Source: Anthostomella pinea
Taxonomy: Eukaryota; Ascomycota; Sordariomycetes; Xylariales; Xylariaceae
Reading direction: 5' to 3'
DNA: 64,000 bases
NCBI GenBank assembly: GCA_963556695.1
Contig: CAUWAG010000020.1
Coordinates: 1,798,001 to 1,862,000 of the forward strand
The notes beneath the pieces were generated by a model, which had not been told where the DNA came from, did no database searches, and worked only from the letters and a program-made list of their open reading frames with translations. A program made the position numbers and the translations under genes. This document shows, piece after piece, positions 44,578-56,800 of this stretch. Position 1 is the first letter of the stretch; every line of letters begins with the position of its first letter.

Positions 44578-47500
44578 GTTGAAGGATAGGGTAGGTGTTC
44601 TTGTCTGCGTAGACAAGAACAAGAGGATTATGAATTATTGGATGAGAGGGAAATAGGAGGCCAGCTCCGAGCAGGCAGGTTGTTGATGTCGACGGGTATG
44701 TACGATGTTGATGACGTCTGGGTGGATGAGATGGCTCTGCTGTGAAGCAAGAGAGGGAATCAAGGTCGTGGGAGAGAAGGCCTGCCTTAAGGTGGATCTA
44801 AGAGAACAAGTAGGAAAAAGATGCAAAAGAAATAGATGGTATTGGTCTGAGGGTGAAACTGAAGAACTGGGCTGAAGAATGAAAGCCGGAATGGGAGGAG
44901 GATATCGGTCCTCTTATCCTCGCGGGACGGATGTTAGGCCCACGATGGGCCGGACGTGGATCAGCATATTTGATCAAAAGGTTGAATGATGTAGGTCAGA
45001 TGCAGGCAGTCCAACCTGAAACATGGGGTATGGACGAGAATTCGGATGCTAGAAAGAAGTATCAAGTATCATGTACCATTTCATGTACGTATGAGCGGCC
45101 GCTGGGCAGGTCTCGGGGCCAGAGTATTGGGCCGTGATGGGTGAGGTTCAACGTCGAGGTCGATCTGACTTACACGCACCGGCAAGAAGGCGGGCGGTAC
45201 GTACCGAAATTGAGTGAGTGGAGCTGACCCACCAGCGCATCTTGGCGCTGTCTGTCGCTGTCGCTGTCGCTGTGTGCGGCTACAGCAGAAAGGAGGCGCA
45301 GCAAGGCCGTGTATAGTCGGGGTCCAGCAGGCGTCTATACGGTAGAGACTCTGCAACAACAGGCCCTATACCACAGTGCACCCTTTCCTCCTCTCGATTC
45401 GATCACTGGTTGAGACTAGGTATGCCGGTTGGTTCTATCTTGCGTGGGACGCTCCCTGTCAAGCCGAGAACATTTGGGGTGGTCTTGGTACAAGCCCGGT
45501 TCTGCTGAGTGAATGGACACGCCACGGCACACGATGCCCAGTGATCTCCCATCGGGTACAACGTCGCCCCAATTGCAGAGAGCCGTTCGGCCATGGCGTC
45601 GACGGTGGGACTACGACACTCTAGAATATGCAGCGTCTATGAGTCACTCGAGAATAGACCAGACATCCTGCATTTGCTGCATTAGCCCGGCGCCGGGATG
45701 GATGTTGTTCTGCATGTATCCTGCAGAGCGCCAACGCGGGTGTGGGGAGGCGAGAGGGGGCTGGGAAGCGATCTGCTATTTGACGCGACGTGGTCAAGAC
45801 AGACGATGGTGAATGGACGCGGTCTTTGCTGCAACACGACACACAATGTACACACGAGGACAGATGTCGTGCGTTGCCACGGCGAACGAGAGCGTGACAC
45901 ACGACTGCTTACCTGCGATGGCACTCTGTTAGTGCAGGTTGTCTGTATCGCACCAATGCTCTACCAACTGTGATAGTGTAGTGCAGCAAGACTGCAGCAT
46001 GTCGCCCACTCACTCACTCAATTGTTCCTGTCGCGCAGACGAGACACTCCTCATTAGGTATCTTTTGCCGCGCTCTTCTTTTTGCTAAGCATAGCGGCAG
46101 TCCTCTTGATCATCATCGTCCATCAGCGCCAGTCGCAGGCCCAGTTTCGTCCGATCCGCCGATTCCCGGCCATCGATACTGATTGACCGGATTGAGGGAA
46201 TGAATGAAAGATCTGCTCCAAGGACCCTCGCCTGATAGACAGACAGAACTGTCAGCTGCCGCTGCGCGCTTGCGCTTGTGTCAGTTGACGACTTGGTGTT
46301 CTCCTCCGCAGCTATTTTGGTATGAGAGTGGAAGGGCGGTCTCGGCTCTTGGGATTAGCGAGCGGCAACTGAGATGAAGCCGAGCGGCCAAGCGACCGCT
46401 CAGGCGCCGCATTGCTACCCTCCGGAATAGACGTAGCCGCTGACTAACCGCGGCGGCTATTGCAGATTTGATCCTTCTAAGCAAGGACCCTGATCAGGTC
46501 TGAGGCGCTCGAAACGTCAGATCATTGCTTGTGAAGTATGAGATGAAATTGCAGGTGAGTCCGCCCGTATTCGTCAGTGCATCCCGTTCTGCCCGTGTAG
46601 CCTGCGAGCATGTGCAGATTCATAATCCGGATTGAACAGAATCTTCAACGAGGGTGACAAATGGAGTCGGGTTGCCCCACACAACATGCTCCTCCAGTCA
46701 TTGATCAGTGAAGCGTCTGCCCACCGTCAGGTGACACAGGCGCCGACCGAGGTGAACACGGCCTCCGGGGACCGCCGGACCTCCACACCGAAACCCCCAA
46801 CAGGGAGAGCTGTGGTAGTACAAGCGCTGTAGGAGCCGCTGAAGAAGGGTCACGTAGGCCAGGACGGAAATATCGGATTACCTCGTACACCTGCGGACCC
46901 GCGGCGGCGGCTGTAGAAATTGCGTAGTCGGTCGGGGCCCCGGCATACGAACTTGTGTGAGGAGTGCCCTTCATTCGAGCTTCGAAACCCTTCAGGTAAT
47001 TCCAGAACTCCGACGTCGCTTGTGTGTTCCATGACTGGAAGCGCGAGAATACTTGCACAGCCGCCTCCGTGGGCGCGTAGACCTCTCGCGCCTGCTGTTT
47101 TCCGCACCTGCCCTACCTAAGAATAAAAGCAGAGCGGCTATCCGTCGCCGCGACTCGCGCATAATCGACGCATCCCAGGCTCGATCTCTGATTGGCAGCC
47201 CAGCACGCGCCCAATTCGCCCATCTTCCTCATGCGGCGCGAATGGGGGTTTCGACCAATCGGCTCGCGACATGTCGACGGTTTTCCTGGCGACCGTGTCG
47301 ATTGGCCGTCGAGCCCCCGACCGGCCTTTGTATAATGTAGCTCTTGTCTGTCTTGGCGCCCGGCTCCCCTTCCATTGGCCGCGCCGGCTGGCTACTGTTT
47401 CGTTTCAGGCTTGGCGTTTTTTCGACGGGTATTCGTAGATCTGGTCGTGGTGTTTCAGATCGATCTGGACTCTGGGTTTTCTGGGTTTCTGAGAGCTGCC

Positions 47501-48879
47501 GGGCTAGCAGAGTGAGTCATCTTTCCTTGCGACGCTGGCACTTGCAGCTTGCATCATGCAGCTTTGCGGATGGACTATCTGTCGGTGTAAGCAAGCTACA
47601 GCTATCCTAGCTATAACTTGAGCTTTTGAGGTGGTTATGACTCGAACAGGCGTGCTTCATGGCGGTCGGTCGGTCATAGCTTCATGCGGAGGCAGCCGAG
47701 CTACAGTAAGTTGCCGAAGATGGTGACAGAAGTGGCGAAATGCCAGGTGGCTGGGAATTCGGAGACGAATAGCACGAAGCGGAAGCAGACGCGTATGATG
47801 CGACTGTGACTCCGACGTCAATCGTCCAACGTCACGCCTCACTCTGTAGTTCGAGTATCTCCAAGCTCCCACACCACACCACCTCACCACACACTCCCAA
47901 GTCCAAGCCCCGCGGTATCTGCTCTCCCCGAAACCCCAATTCGCACCCAAACTTCAAGCTGGTCACCAGCAGACGAAAGTGCAACTCTCCGTCTAGGTAG
48001 CAATAGCATGTCCACTGCACCTTGCCCTACCCTACACCCACATGACATCCGCAAGGCCGGCTGAGGGGCCACGTGTGGCCGTTATCAGTGACCACTCGTT
48101 TCAACTTGGCCGCTCTCTCGGGACAGTGGGATAAACACTGCCACCTTCTGATAGCTGAAGCGGCAGCAGAGCCGCCTGGTGGGACTGGTCGTTGATGTAC
48201 ACACGACTCGGCATGGGCTGCCTCCCGAATTCCTTCATCGGATCTCGTCACTGCTACGCGGTCTCTCGTATTGTGTTGTGTCAACTTCTCACGTGCCATG
48301 AATGCGCCGCTTTCTGGTGTGTGTGAGGTCATGACGTGACCTCTTGAACCAGGTACGATTTCAGTATTATGACAAGGGAGTCGGCTGAGCCATGAGGGAC
48401 ATACCATGAACATCGCTCCCTTTGGGCAGAGACTTAGTATGTGGAAGCGCTCGGTGCCCCCAGCTAGGACATCATTTCTCTCGGCGGCGTCAAGCAACGT
48501 GTTCGAATCAACTGGCATAACCGCCTGGTATAAGCGACTATTCCAGGGTCCTTGGACTGGAATGACCACCGAAACGCTGCTTATTCCACTGCCCCCTTTC
48601 CGTCACTTGCCGGCCCAGACAGTTGCCCTGACAGAAGCCCCGACAGATACTTAGACAGCTGGCCGAGATGGTGCACCGCAACACATCAATGTCGTCGATC
48701 ATTCACAGAAGCGAAGTCACTAGGAAGAAATCTTTGGGGATGGAAAACACATTTTATTCAGGCACGCAGAACCCCGAACGAAACGCCAAACCAAACAACA
48801 AAACCAGCGCCGAGACTTTCAGGACTAGGGTCGGCCGCCACACCGCCCTATCCGCCATCGGCGGATTCTCTCTCCTCCT
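44578..48879. other. gene-poor 4.3 kb stretch
   Basis: Promoter side of the preceding gene followed by sequence without any recognisable family. It includes a short CGCTGT-type repeat near 45255-45275 and one coding-like minus-strand segment (46705-47100, listed separately). No transposon termini, tRNA with both boxes, or 5S rRNA were found. Confidence 0.55.
46705..47100 (-). CDS. possible small gene or exon, unrecognised
   Basis: The minus frame is open from about 47100 to 46705 and its upper half looks coding: GCC/GCG-rich third positions and a balanced composition (SRFQSWNTQATSEFWNYLKG). There is no ATG; a pyrimidine tract and TTCTTAG before it (47119-47130) resemble a 3' splice site, and GTAATCC/CTTCAG at about 46839-46883 could be another intron. 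I cannot place a start or a family. It may be an internal exon of a small protein or chance. Confidence 0.25.
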   Translation of the reverse strand, partial: KQQAREVYAPTEAAVQVFSRFQSWNTQATSEFWNYLKGFEARMKGTPHTSSYAGAPTDYAISTAAAAGPQVYEVIRYFRPGLRDPSSAAPTALVLPQLSLLGVSVWRSGGPRRPCSPRSAPVSPDGGQTLH

Positions 48880-49932
48880 CTACAGCAAGTGCTGCCCCAT
48901 GTGGTCGGACAGGGTGTCCTCGCGGCTGTAGCTGCGGTCGCAGCTGCCGTAGGTGCACGCGTAGGGCGGCACAGCGCGCGTGGTGTGGGTGAGCAGGTGC
49001 TCGCCCAGCTCCTTCCAAGTGGCGAAGGTTCGGTGGCAGCGATCGAAGCCGCGGCACTGGCGGAGGTGCTGGATCCGGTGGCGGTCCAGCTTCGTCCGGG
49101 CGCGCCAGACACCGCAGCTCGGGCACTGGGCCTGGGGGCCGGGGGGTTGCTGCTGCTGGTGCTGTTGCTGCTGCTGCTGGGCGGGGACGGGAGCGGGAGC
49201 GCGAGCAGGAGCGGGAGCGCGAGCAGGAGCCGGAGCGCGAGCAGGAGCCGGAGCGCGAGCAGGAGCCGGAGCGCGAGCAGGAGCGGGACCGGGACCGGGA
49301 GCGGCGACGACGGCAGGAAGGGCGACAGGAAGGCGGATAGGCGGGGCGACAGGAAGAAAGGTGTCGGCGGCGGTGAAGGCAGCGGCGACGGCAACCCACG
49401 GGGGAGGAGCAGCAGGCGCGAATCGAGGATCGGCCTAAGCACCTGTTAGTACATCAAGTGATATTATAACAAGGGGTACTTACAAAGATGGCGTCGGCGG
49501 CGGCGTCGAATGAGGCAGAAGAACCAGAGGAGAGCTATACAAGGTCAGCGGCTGATCGTGTTGTTATACTGGGAAGGTAGCAAAACTTACAGCAGAGGCG
49601 GCGGCAGCAATCGCGGCAGCAGACGGGCCAGCAACGGGAGAGAGGGCAGCAGGAGCCACCAAGGCGCGATCGGCGGCGGCAGAGCCACCAGCGGAGGAGG
49701 AATTGGCGTGGGCCGGAGCCGGGGCCGAGGGAGACGAAAGGGCAGCGGCATCCTCGGCTTCGGCGGCAATGGCTTCGCGGACCCTACACTTGGGGCAGCC
49801 GCAGGGGCCGTAGGCGCCGGACAAGGAGCCGGACCCCCAGGCGCTCCGCATGGGCCGATACACGCGCCGGGTGCTGGAGCCGGGAGCCGGAGCCGGAGCC
49901 GAGTCGGAGGAAGCGGGGCCGGGAAACTCCAT
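48880..49932 (-). CDS. C2H2 zinc-finger protein with Ala-Pro-Arg repeat and poly-Gln
   Basis: Probable transcription factor of 315 aa. Exons 49591-49932, 49484-49534 and 48880-49434 join in phase 0 throughout; the middle exon is 51 nt and the last intron has a TACTAAC branch site. The N-terminal 130 residues are Ala/Ser/Pro-rich with a CGCPKC pair. Then comes an ARAPAP repeat, a Gln/His run, and a C-terminal cluster of three zinc-binding units: CPSCGVWRARTKLDRHRIQH, C-x5-C-x12-H-x3-H in RCHRTFATWKELGEHLLTH, and CTYGSCDRSYS...DHMGQH (C-x4-C-x12-H-x3-H). This arrangement is common in fungal regulators with C-terminal fingers. Nuclear location and DNA binding are inferred. Confidence 0.82.
49186..49285 (-). 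repeat. 18-nt tandem repeat inside the zinc-finger gene
   Basis: About four and a half copies of an 18-nt unit encode A-R-A-P-A-P. Copies differ by single changes (CCG/CCC). It is followed by a CAG/CAA run for Gln. Such repeats are prone to length change. Confidence 0.8.
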
Positions 49933-51063
49933 GATGGCGATGGCGATGGCGATGTCGGGGGTTTTCTTCTTCTTGTTCTTGCTCTTGTTGTTGCTGCTGT
50001 TGGTGCAGTTGTCTCAAAAACCCAAAGAAGAGCTTTGGTTTGTGGTTCTGTGACGGAGATCTTTTTTCCATTCACTACTGAGAATTTGCTATTTGAAGTA
50101 TTGCCCCGTATTACAGATCAGCTTGCCATCATGCCATAAGCCTTCTATTGGGCGCATTGGACAGAGGGACCCGCGATGGTACCCGCGTTGGCCAGAACGG
50201 GACGTGATGATGTCGTCCCTCAGCTTGGACCGCGTGAGGACTGGCAGATTTCAGGAACAGACGCTCTGCTGCCTCGCAGTGGGACTGAGGTGTCCATGGT
50301 CGATATCAGAGTGTAGACGCTCAGTCTGTCAGGTGCACAGCTTGATATCCGTGGCATTATTTACAAGGCGTGTTCATCTGACGCATGGCGTTGGAAATTT
50401 CGATCGAGGGGCCGTGAACGCTGTTCGCACATCTTCACTTATAGATCGACAGCAGCTCAGTCATGGCCTGCTAAGGCTTTCACTATACCACATAGGATGG
50501 CAATACAAACAATGCGAATTCTCGATGTCTAATGATAGAATTTGGGTGGTGTGGTGAGCCTGCCATGCCATCTTGTGATGCGTCTTGGAGTGTCTAAGAG
50601 GTCGTTCACGAGGGCTAGTGAGGCGGCTGGCACACGTACAGGGAAGACGGGACAGAGACGGAGCAACATGTGAAGTGTGAAGTCTTGAGTCTGGTCGACA
50701 ACGAGGGTGAGCATATGAGCATCAAGTGCCCATCTCATATACGTCCTGCTTCCGGAGCTTCTGTTGCAATAGTACGGATGTCAAATTAACGGTGAGGCGA
50801 TTCACTGCAAGATGCAGAGTAAAATGCTCCTAGACTTAAGATTCGACTCTGATTTTAGAAGTAGTGGCTTACTTGTCCAAGTTACACTGGCCGTGAAGGC
50901 TTTCACAGAGCGCTTAGTCCAGATGCGTTGGCAGAACGCGTGGGAAACGGCTTCCTTGACAGTCGTATACAAAGGATAGGGCAATCCTTCTTTACGATCG
51001 CCCCAGGTAATGCTACTAGTTACACCACATCGGGAAGGGTTACACGATTCATCTAGCCAACAC

Positions 51064-51495
51064 CTAGGTGAAGCCGGATATAGAGGATCGTTCCTTTACA
51101 GTCACAGGCAGAAGAGCCAATTCATCATCAGCTCCAGGTACGAATAGAGACACCCCTGCATATTTCCTACGCGTGGCTAGTTCACTCGGTGTATTATGAT
51201 CATGACCACCCAACATTGGAATGCAGTCAACCCAGTTCTGCCACCTAACAGAAGTGAGGTGGATGTGAGAGATAAAATGCCGAGCTGCCTGTAATGAAGC
51301 CCAAAAGATGTTATAGCCAAGTTTGATCAGTGGCTCGATCCTTGTGGGGAGCTTGGCGAATAACTCAGCGACAGGCTCGAGTTGACGAGTGTTTCCATGC
51401 AAATGAGACGTGGCTGATCGTCTCTCGATTGACAATCGTACATCTCCGGTGGAATTGTCATAATATAATGAGTAAGGATGTATGCACAGAGACAT
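51064..51495 (-). CDS. weak hypothetical ORF, possibly a gene remnant
   Basis: A 143-aa ATG frame with mixed composition (includes LFAKLPTRIEPLIKLGYNIF and LATRRKYAGVSLFVPGADDE) that reads more like protein than the other frames nearby. A second frame just upstream (51520-51735) ends KGLWEEIFVGR and might be an earlier exon or a frame-shifted part. I recognise no family. It could be a decayed gene. Confidence 0.25.
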   Translation of the reverse strand: MSLCIHPYSLYYDNSTGDVRLSIERRSATSHLHGNTRQLEPVAELFAKLPTRIEPLIKLGYNIFWASLQAARHFISHIHLTSVRWQNWVDCIPMLGGHDHNTPSELATRRKYAGVSLFVPGADDELALLPVTVKERSSISGFT

Positions 51496-51847
51496 GAAAA
51501 TTCCCCGAATACCTTCACGTCACCTTCCAACAAATATTTCCTCCCATAATCCCTTGACGACCTCAAAAGCAAACAGCGAGTGCGTGGATTTCTCAATCCG
51601 GCGCGCCCAGCCGGGTCTTCTCATTGATATAGAATTTGCACTCTGGACCGACACATGCCAAGCGCAATCGGCAGTTCCCCAGGCGGAGCTGTTCCAGTCA
51701 TGCGCGCGACGTTGCGCTTGGCAGCAACCTGCCAAATATACAGGATCAGGCTATACCTGGTCATGGTAATACCACGGCCATTTAACCACACCTAACCCAG
51801 TGCCTCAGTGCCTCAGTGCCGGGCGGCCCACACCCGATGCCAAATTC

Positions 51848-51951
51848 CTGGGGGCCTCTGCCGCCAGCACATCGCGACGGCAATATTGCCAAGGTGTCAA
51901 CTCTAGCGAGGAGCGCGGGAAGGAGAGTAAGAGCGGAGGCGAATCGTGGGG
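51848..51951 (+). promoter_or_regulatory. cluster of CreA/Cre1-like sites upstream of the LPMO gene
   Basis: Three matches to SYGGRG: CTGGGG (51848-51853), GCGGAG (51933-51938) and GTGGGG (51946-51951), 170-275 bp before the ATG. Carbon catabolite repression is usual for AA9 genes; the motif is short and chance hits are common. Confidence 0.4.
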
Positions 51952-52012
51952 TAAATATATTCCACCTCAGGGGCGGCGCTGGTAGGCAAGGCGCAGGCAG
52001 GACTGGATTGCA

Positions 52013-52020
52013 TATATAAT
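52013..52020 (+). promoter_or_regulatory. TATA box of the LPMO gene
   Basis: TATATAAT, about 100 bp before the ATG, in a good position for an inducible fungal gene. Confidence 0.55.
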
Positions 52021-52120
52021 GTCCTCGTGTCCGCCTGGTTCGTGACGACGACATTGCAGATCCTCTTGACCACCGGCTTCTATCTTGCACTTCTCTCGTC
52101 TTACTCAGTCTTCGCGAAAC

Positions 52121-53446
52121 ATGGTGTCCTCCACTCTCACAGCCGCCGTGGCGCTGCTGTCCGCCCCCCTGGTCAGCTCCCACTACATCCTGAACATCCG
52201 TAAGCCTCCCTCTTCTCAGTTCCCTCTTCAGTCAAGTGCGCTACGTAAAAGTGTGTACGTACTGGATAATAGATACTGACCCATGCAACCAACACAGTCA
52301 TGCACAACGGCGCGGCCGTCGGCGGCGAGTACGCCTACGTGCGCAAGAACAGCAACACCTACATGCCCTCGTTCTTCGAGATCATCGACACGTGAGTATC
52401 CGCATTGCCCCCTTCCCCATCGCCCCCTTCCCCATCCATCCCATCCCATCCCATCCGCTCCCATCCCAATCAAGCCACCACCACCACCACCACCAGAAAC
52501 GCCGAACCCTAACTTTACCCAAAACTACAGCAACGAGCTCCGCTGCAACAAGGGCGCCGTAGCCGGCTCCACCGCGACCTACCAGGACGTGCAAGCCGGC
52601 GACAAGATCGGGCTCAAGCTATTCAACAGCGAGTTCATCGAGCACCCGGGCCCGGGATTCTTCTACATGTCCAAGGCGCCCGGCAACGTGAGCGACTACG
52701 ACGGGTCGGGCGACTGGTTCAAGGTGTGAGTAGCACCGATCTTACCCCCCCCTAATGCGTCTACTAGACACACATGTATAGAGGAAAAAACATAGATAGA
52801 GTTAGAGAGAACGATATGGCACCAGAAGCTAGAAACGAAGACTGATCCTTTCGTACCGACTACAGCTGGGAATCGGGCCCAACCGGCAGCCCGACCACCA
52901 CCGGCGCCTGGCCGACCTACGGCAAGTACACCATGGAGTTCACGCTGCCGACCACGCTGGAGGACGGCGAGTACCTGCTGCGCGGCGAGCACATCGGCAT
53001 TCATGAGAACCGTAAGTTTTGCCTGCCGTCAGGGCCTTCGCGTTGGTATCTGGATGAATCCTTGCTAACCTACCGTCGGTACAGATGTCGGAAAGCCCCA
53101 GGTAAACCCTTCCCAACCCCAACCTCATGTTGAGAACTGCTACTATGCCCAGACAACTAATCTTAATCTCATGAACAGTTCTGTAAGCCTCTACTCCCAC
53201 TCCCACTCCCACCTGATTCCTATCCCCATCATCCCCCATGCAACAACCCAACTAACCACCCCCTCCCCAACCCCAGACATGGAATGCGCCCAGATCCGCA
53301 TCACGGGCGGCACCGGCACAGCCCAGCCCTCGCCGCTCGTCAAGATCCCAGGCATATACTCCAGAACGGACCCGGGCCTGACCTACAACTTCTGGGGTAG
53401 CGGTGGCACGTACACGATGCCCGGGCCGGCCGTGGCCAAGTCCTAG
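52121..53446 (+). CDS. secreted AA9 lytic polysaccharide monooxygenase
   Basis: Copper enzyme that oxidatively cleaves cellulose or related glucans outside the cell. Seven exons join in frame to 234 aa: 52121-52199, 52298-52391, 52531-52725, 52866-53011, 53085-53101, 53179-53182 and 53277-53446. Residues 1-19 are a signal peptide ending ...LVSS, leaving the N-terminal copper His (HYILNI). The second His is in FIEHPGPGFFYMSK, and PQFYMECAQIRI supplies the axial Tyr with its Gln partner. Other landmarks: GWF-like GDWFKVWESGPT, and YLLRGEHIGIH. Cysteines in NELRCNKGA and MECAQ likely pair. No cellulose-binding module follows. Exon 6 is only four nt (TTCT). Intron 2 holds CCCATCC and CCA simple repeats. 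Confidence 0.93.
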
Positions 53447-53807
53447 AGCCACCCCTCGAGACCTGATAACTTACTACTTCGAATGGCTGTTCTTATTCTC
53501 TGAAAAGGTAATTGTGAGATGGGCCTGCACGGGGTGGTGAGCGCGCGGATTGTGCGCAAGGTTTGCATGGTAGGTTTAGTGGTGAAGATATAAGGATATT
53601 ATCCGGTCCCTGACCGCAGATCGGGCCTCATCCAACTTGAATGCAATCTTTTACACGATTTGACCCCAATGCGTGACCCGGCGATGCTCCGTTTGGGATG
53701 TAAAGAAGATGTAGAAGTATTATGGCGGCCAGAGTCTGCTATATATTCAATCCGGCTGGTCATTATGGCGTTCCGCTTTCACCACGTTTACCAGTGGTTA
53801 ACGGGCT
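53447..53807. other. convergent 3' region, nothing seen
   Basis: About 360 bp between the LPMO gene and the Vrl1-like gene. No feature supported. Confidence 0.6.
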
Positions 53808-56800
53808 CTAGTCTAGCTGACCGTCTACGACAGTCGTCCCACCCATGGTGCTGGGCTCGCCAGCCGAAGGGCCATCCACCGCCGTTTCATTCACACGTGG
53901 GATGGTTTGCTCGGGATCAACAGCAGTAAAGGGCACTTGTACCTCTCCTCTTCCAACGGTTGGCGATGGTCTGGATGGCACCCCTTGCACTCTCCTCAGC
54001 GCCCTCTTGATCCCTTGCATACGCTCGCGTTCGTAGATGAGCATGCCTCTCGCAAACTCCTTGATCGCCTGTCTACCCATGCGTTCGTGCATGTCTTGCC
54101 ACCCGGCCAACTCGCTTGCCACTGTCTGTTGGGTATATCGCAGCTCCTTGCCTAGGTTGTCGACCTCCACTTGCGTTTTCCTTGCCTTTTCTTCCTTTTC
54201 CTCGTTCATACGTTGGCGTGTCTCATCCAACAGACCAAGTGGCCACCTCGTCGAGCGAGATACGGAGTTGTAGTTGCGCTCAATGGCCCTCCGAGATGCT
54301 GTGATCTGAGCGACAAGCTGAGGTGGCCGAGACAACGCGGTCAGCATGGCCTGCACGGTCGACTGTAGAGCGAGGAAGGCGTGATGGAAGAGCTGTGGAG
54401 GGTTAGAGTATGGCGGAGCAAGCGTCTGGATGTACGTCGTAAACGCAGACACGTGGCTCTGTGGCAGGAATGTAAGGCCGATGACTCCGGTTGCCAAAAG
54501 CCTGCCTGCATCATATAGATCTGGGAAATAGTCAGCACACAGTAACACGATATCGAATGACTAGACTTGCCACTTGTGACGACGCCGATGGCGTTGGCCC
54601 TTCGCGCTACACTCTTGGTCGAATAATTGACGCTGCGGACCATATCACGGGCGTGATCAACAAACTGCTCTACTTCCCGCACATCTAACAGAGGCTCAAG
54701 TTCGTCCCTGACCTTTTCTACCCGCGTTTCGGCTTTGAGGCGACTCCGCTGTTCCATCATGTCTGCTTGAAGATCAGGTACGAGGAAGAACTCCCACAGC
54801 ATCTCATGGGTTGCAAAGGTGGGATGGGAAAGCATGATCTTGAGAAACGAGTCGGTGCGTACTTGCATGTCCTTCAGAACAGCACGTGCGGGCTTCGACG
54901 GAATCTGGAAGGGTGAGCGCGCAGTCGTCACCTTTGGTATCCACGATGCTGGGTTTTCGACAGATAGTAGGTTAGCCAGGCGCTCAAAATCAGCCATAGA
55001 ACGCCGACACGTCGTCACTGTGTAGCTGTTGTTATCCGCGGGTGCGCCAGACTTCAAAACGAGCCGGATCGTGGCATCTTCCACGAAGAAAGACCTGACC
55101 ACTCCAGTAAGACGACCGTCCTCGGCTGGCACCATGGTGAATAGTGTCAGGTCATCTATCTTGTTGCGAACGTCATCATCTTTGGCGAGTTCCACCGCTG
55201 TCAAGCCACGCGCTTCTTTGGCAGCGACGTCTACTCTTGGGTCGGAGAAAAGTGCCCTGACCATATCAAAGCGGCCATACTTGCTCGCCACCATCAAGGC
55301 CGTAAACTTCTTATCGTTGGTGGCATTGACGTCGACATCACACTGCAGCAGAATTTTCACAGCTAGCTGAGGACTACTGACAATGTGCAGAAGCGTGTTG
55401 CCTTTCATATCCACGTGATCGTCCAGGTGAAGCGGCTGACCATCTCCCTGCGTGTCCGCCGCAGCTTCAAGGCCGGCTTGGACCATGTCATAGTAGTCCT
55501 GGTGGTCGTACGACCGACAGAGTGCGAATAATGGTGTCTGGCCGTTCAAATCTTTTTGCCTCCAGGGAAGAAGCTTTCCAATGCGGCGGATGAGTGTGGG
55601 TGCATGGAATAGGTAATGCGCAATGCTTCGTCCTCGGGTGTCTTGCTGCGAGAGGTAGTCCCGGAACTGCGGCTCAGACGTTGACGTCGTAACAAAATCG
55701 AGAATGATATCGATCAGTTCGGTGTGCCCTAGTTGAACAGCGGCGCTTAGAAGGCTGGTGCCATCGTTATCTCTGTCGCCCAGGATGACATCCGCGGGGA
55801 ATAAATCCTGCAGCGAGAGCAGATATCGTAGCGCTTCAGGTCTTTCATGCTGGATTGCCATCATCGGTATTGATTCACCGAATGAATCTTCAGTTTGGCA
55901 AAGTCGCTCAATCGACGTGTCCCCTTCAAGCCCACTACTCATGGTGACCATGCTTCCAGCCCTAGAGCGGTAAGAATACTCAGAACCGCTGGACATACTT
56001 CTAGTGTCCAGGGCGACTTTCTTGACTCTCTTCACTGGGTGGTTGGTGACATCGTCCCAGTCTTTGCTTTGGAATGGAAACACATGACTCAGTCCCGACC
56101 CTTGCGAGTATGATTCGGACGGGGCGAAAGTGGTGGAAGACCGTCTGGAGCTGGAAGAGCCATTGAACATACTCCAACTGACAGACGGTGCGCGACCCGA
56201 TATTGGAGAATCGTTGGGTTGATCGTCCTCGACGGCATCGTCATCCTCGACGGCATCAGCATGGGGATCCATCATCTTCTTGAGCTGATCCATATTGCCC
56301 TTCGATGTTGCGTCCCACAAGGCCTTGTTGCGCCGGCTGGCCTTTCTAAGGCTGCTTGAATCAGCATCTAAATATGAGAGCACAGCTTCGAATGTGCTGA
56401 GCGCGTATCCCATCTCGCCACTCTCGACATCATCGATGTAGATGAAATGTCTCATGTAGACGAGCTGGGCTTGTAGGTGTTTAACGCCAGCCCGTATTAC
56501 GACGAAGAGGAGCAGAGACACCAACGTATCAGCGTTAACGGTAAGGACTGTCTTTTCCGATGATGGCCCAGATGTCGACCCGGGGCATGGCTGTTCGGCC
56601 AGTTGCGTAGCTGCTTTCATGGTTGATAGTAGGATCTCCATCATCTCCGGTGCGCAGGTTGCCGAAGAGATCCTGCGGAAGTCATCGACTGCAACTCCAA
56701 GTCGGATAGTAAGGTCATGCTTCGATTTGAGACCACCTTCTATCATGATGCCCAACTGCGAGATGTCAATGAACTCCATTTGTCGGATCTTGGCTTCCAG

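Larger units (their letters stand above)
49933..52120. other. gene-poor 2.2 kb stretch before the LPMO gene
   Basis: No recognised gene. A minus frame at 51064-51495 is listed as weak. The right end holds a TATA box and carbon-repressor-like sites for the LPMO gene, and a short CAGTGCCT repeat at 51798-51820. Confidence 0.55.

Noticed and set aside
45930..45985. tRNA-like A-box motif (CAGTTGGTAGAGCA on the minus strand)
   Set aside because: No B box, T arm or acceptor pairing within 100 nt.
48889..49449. Plus-strand Gly/Ser/Arg/Ala-rich ORFs over the zinc-finger gene
   Set aside because: Low-complexity mirror of the ARAPAP and Gln repeats; the minus strand has three zinc fingers and clean introns.
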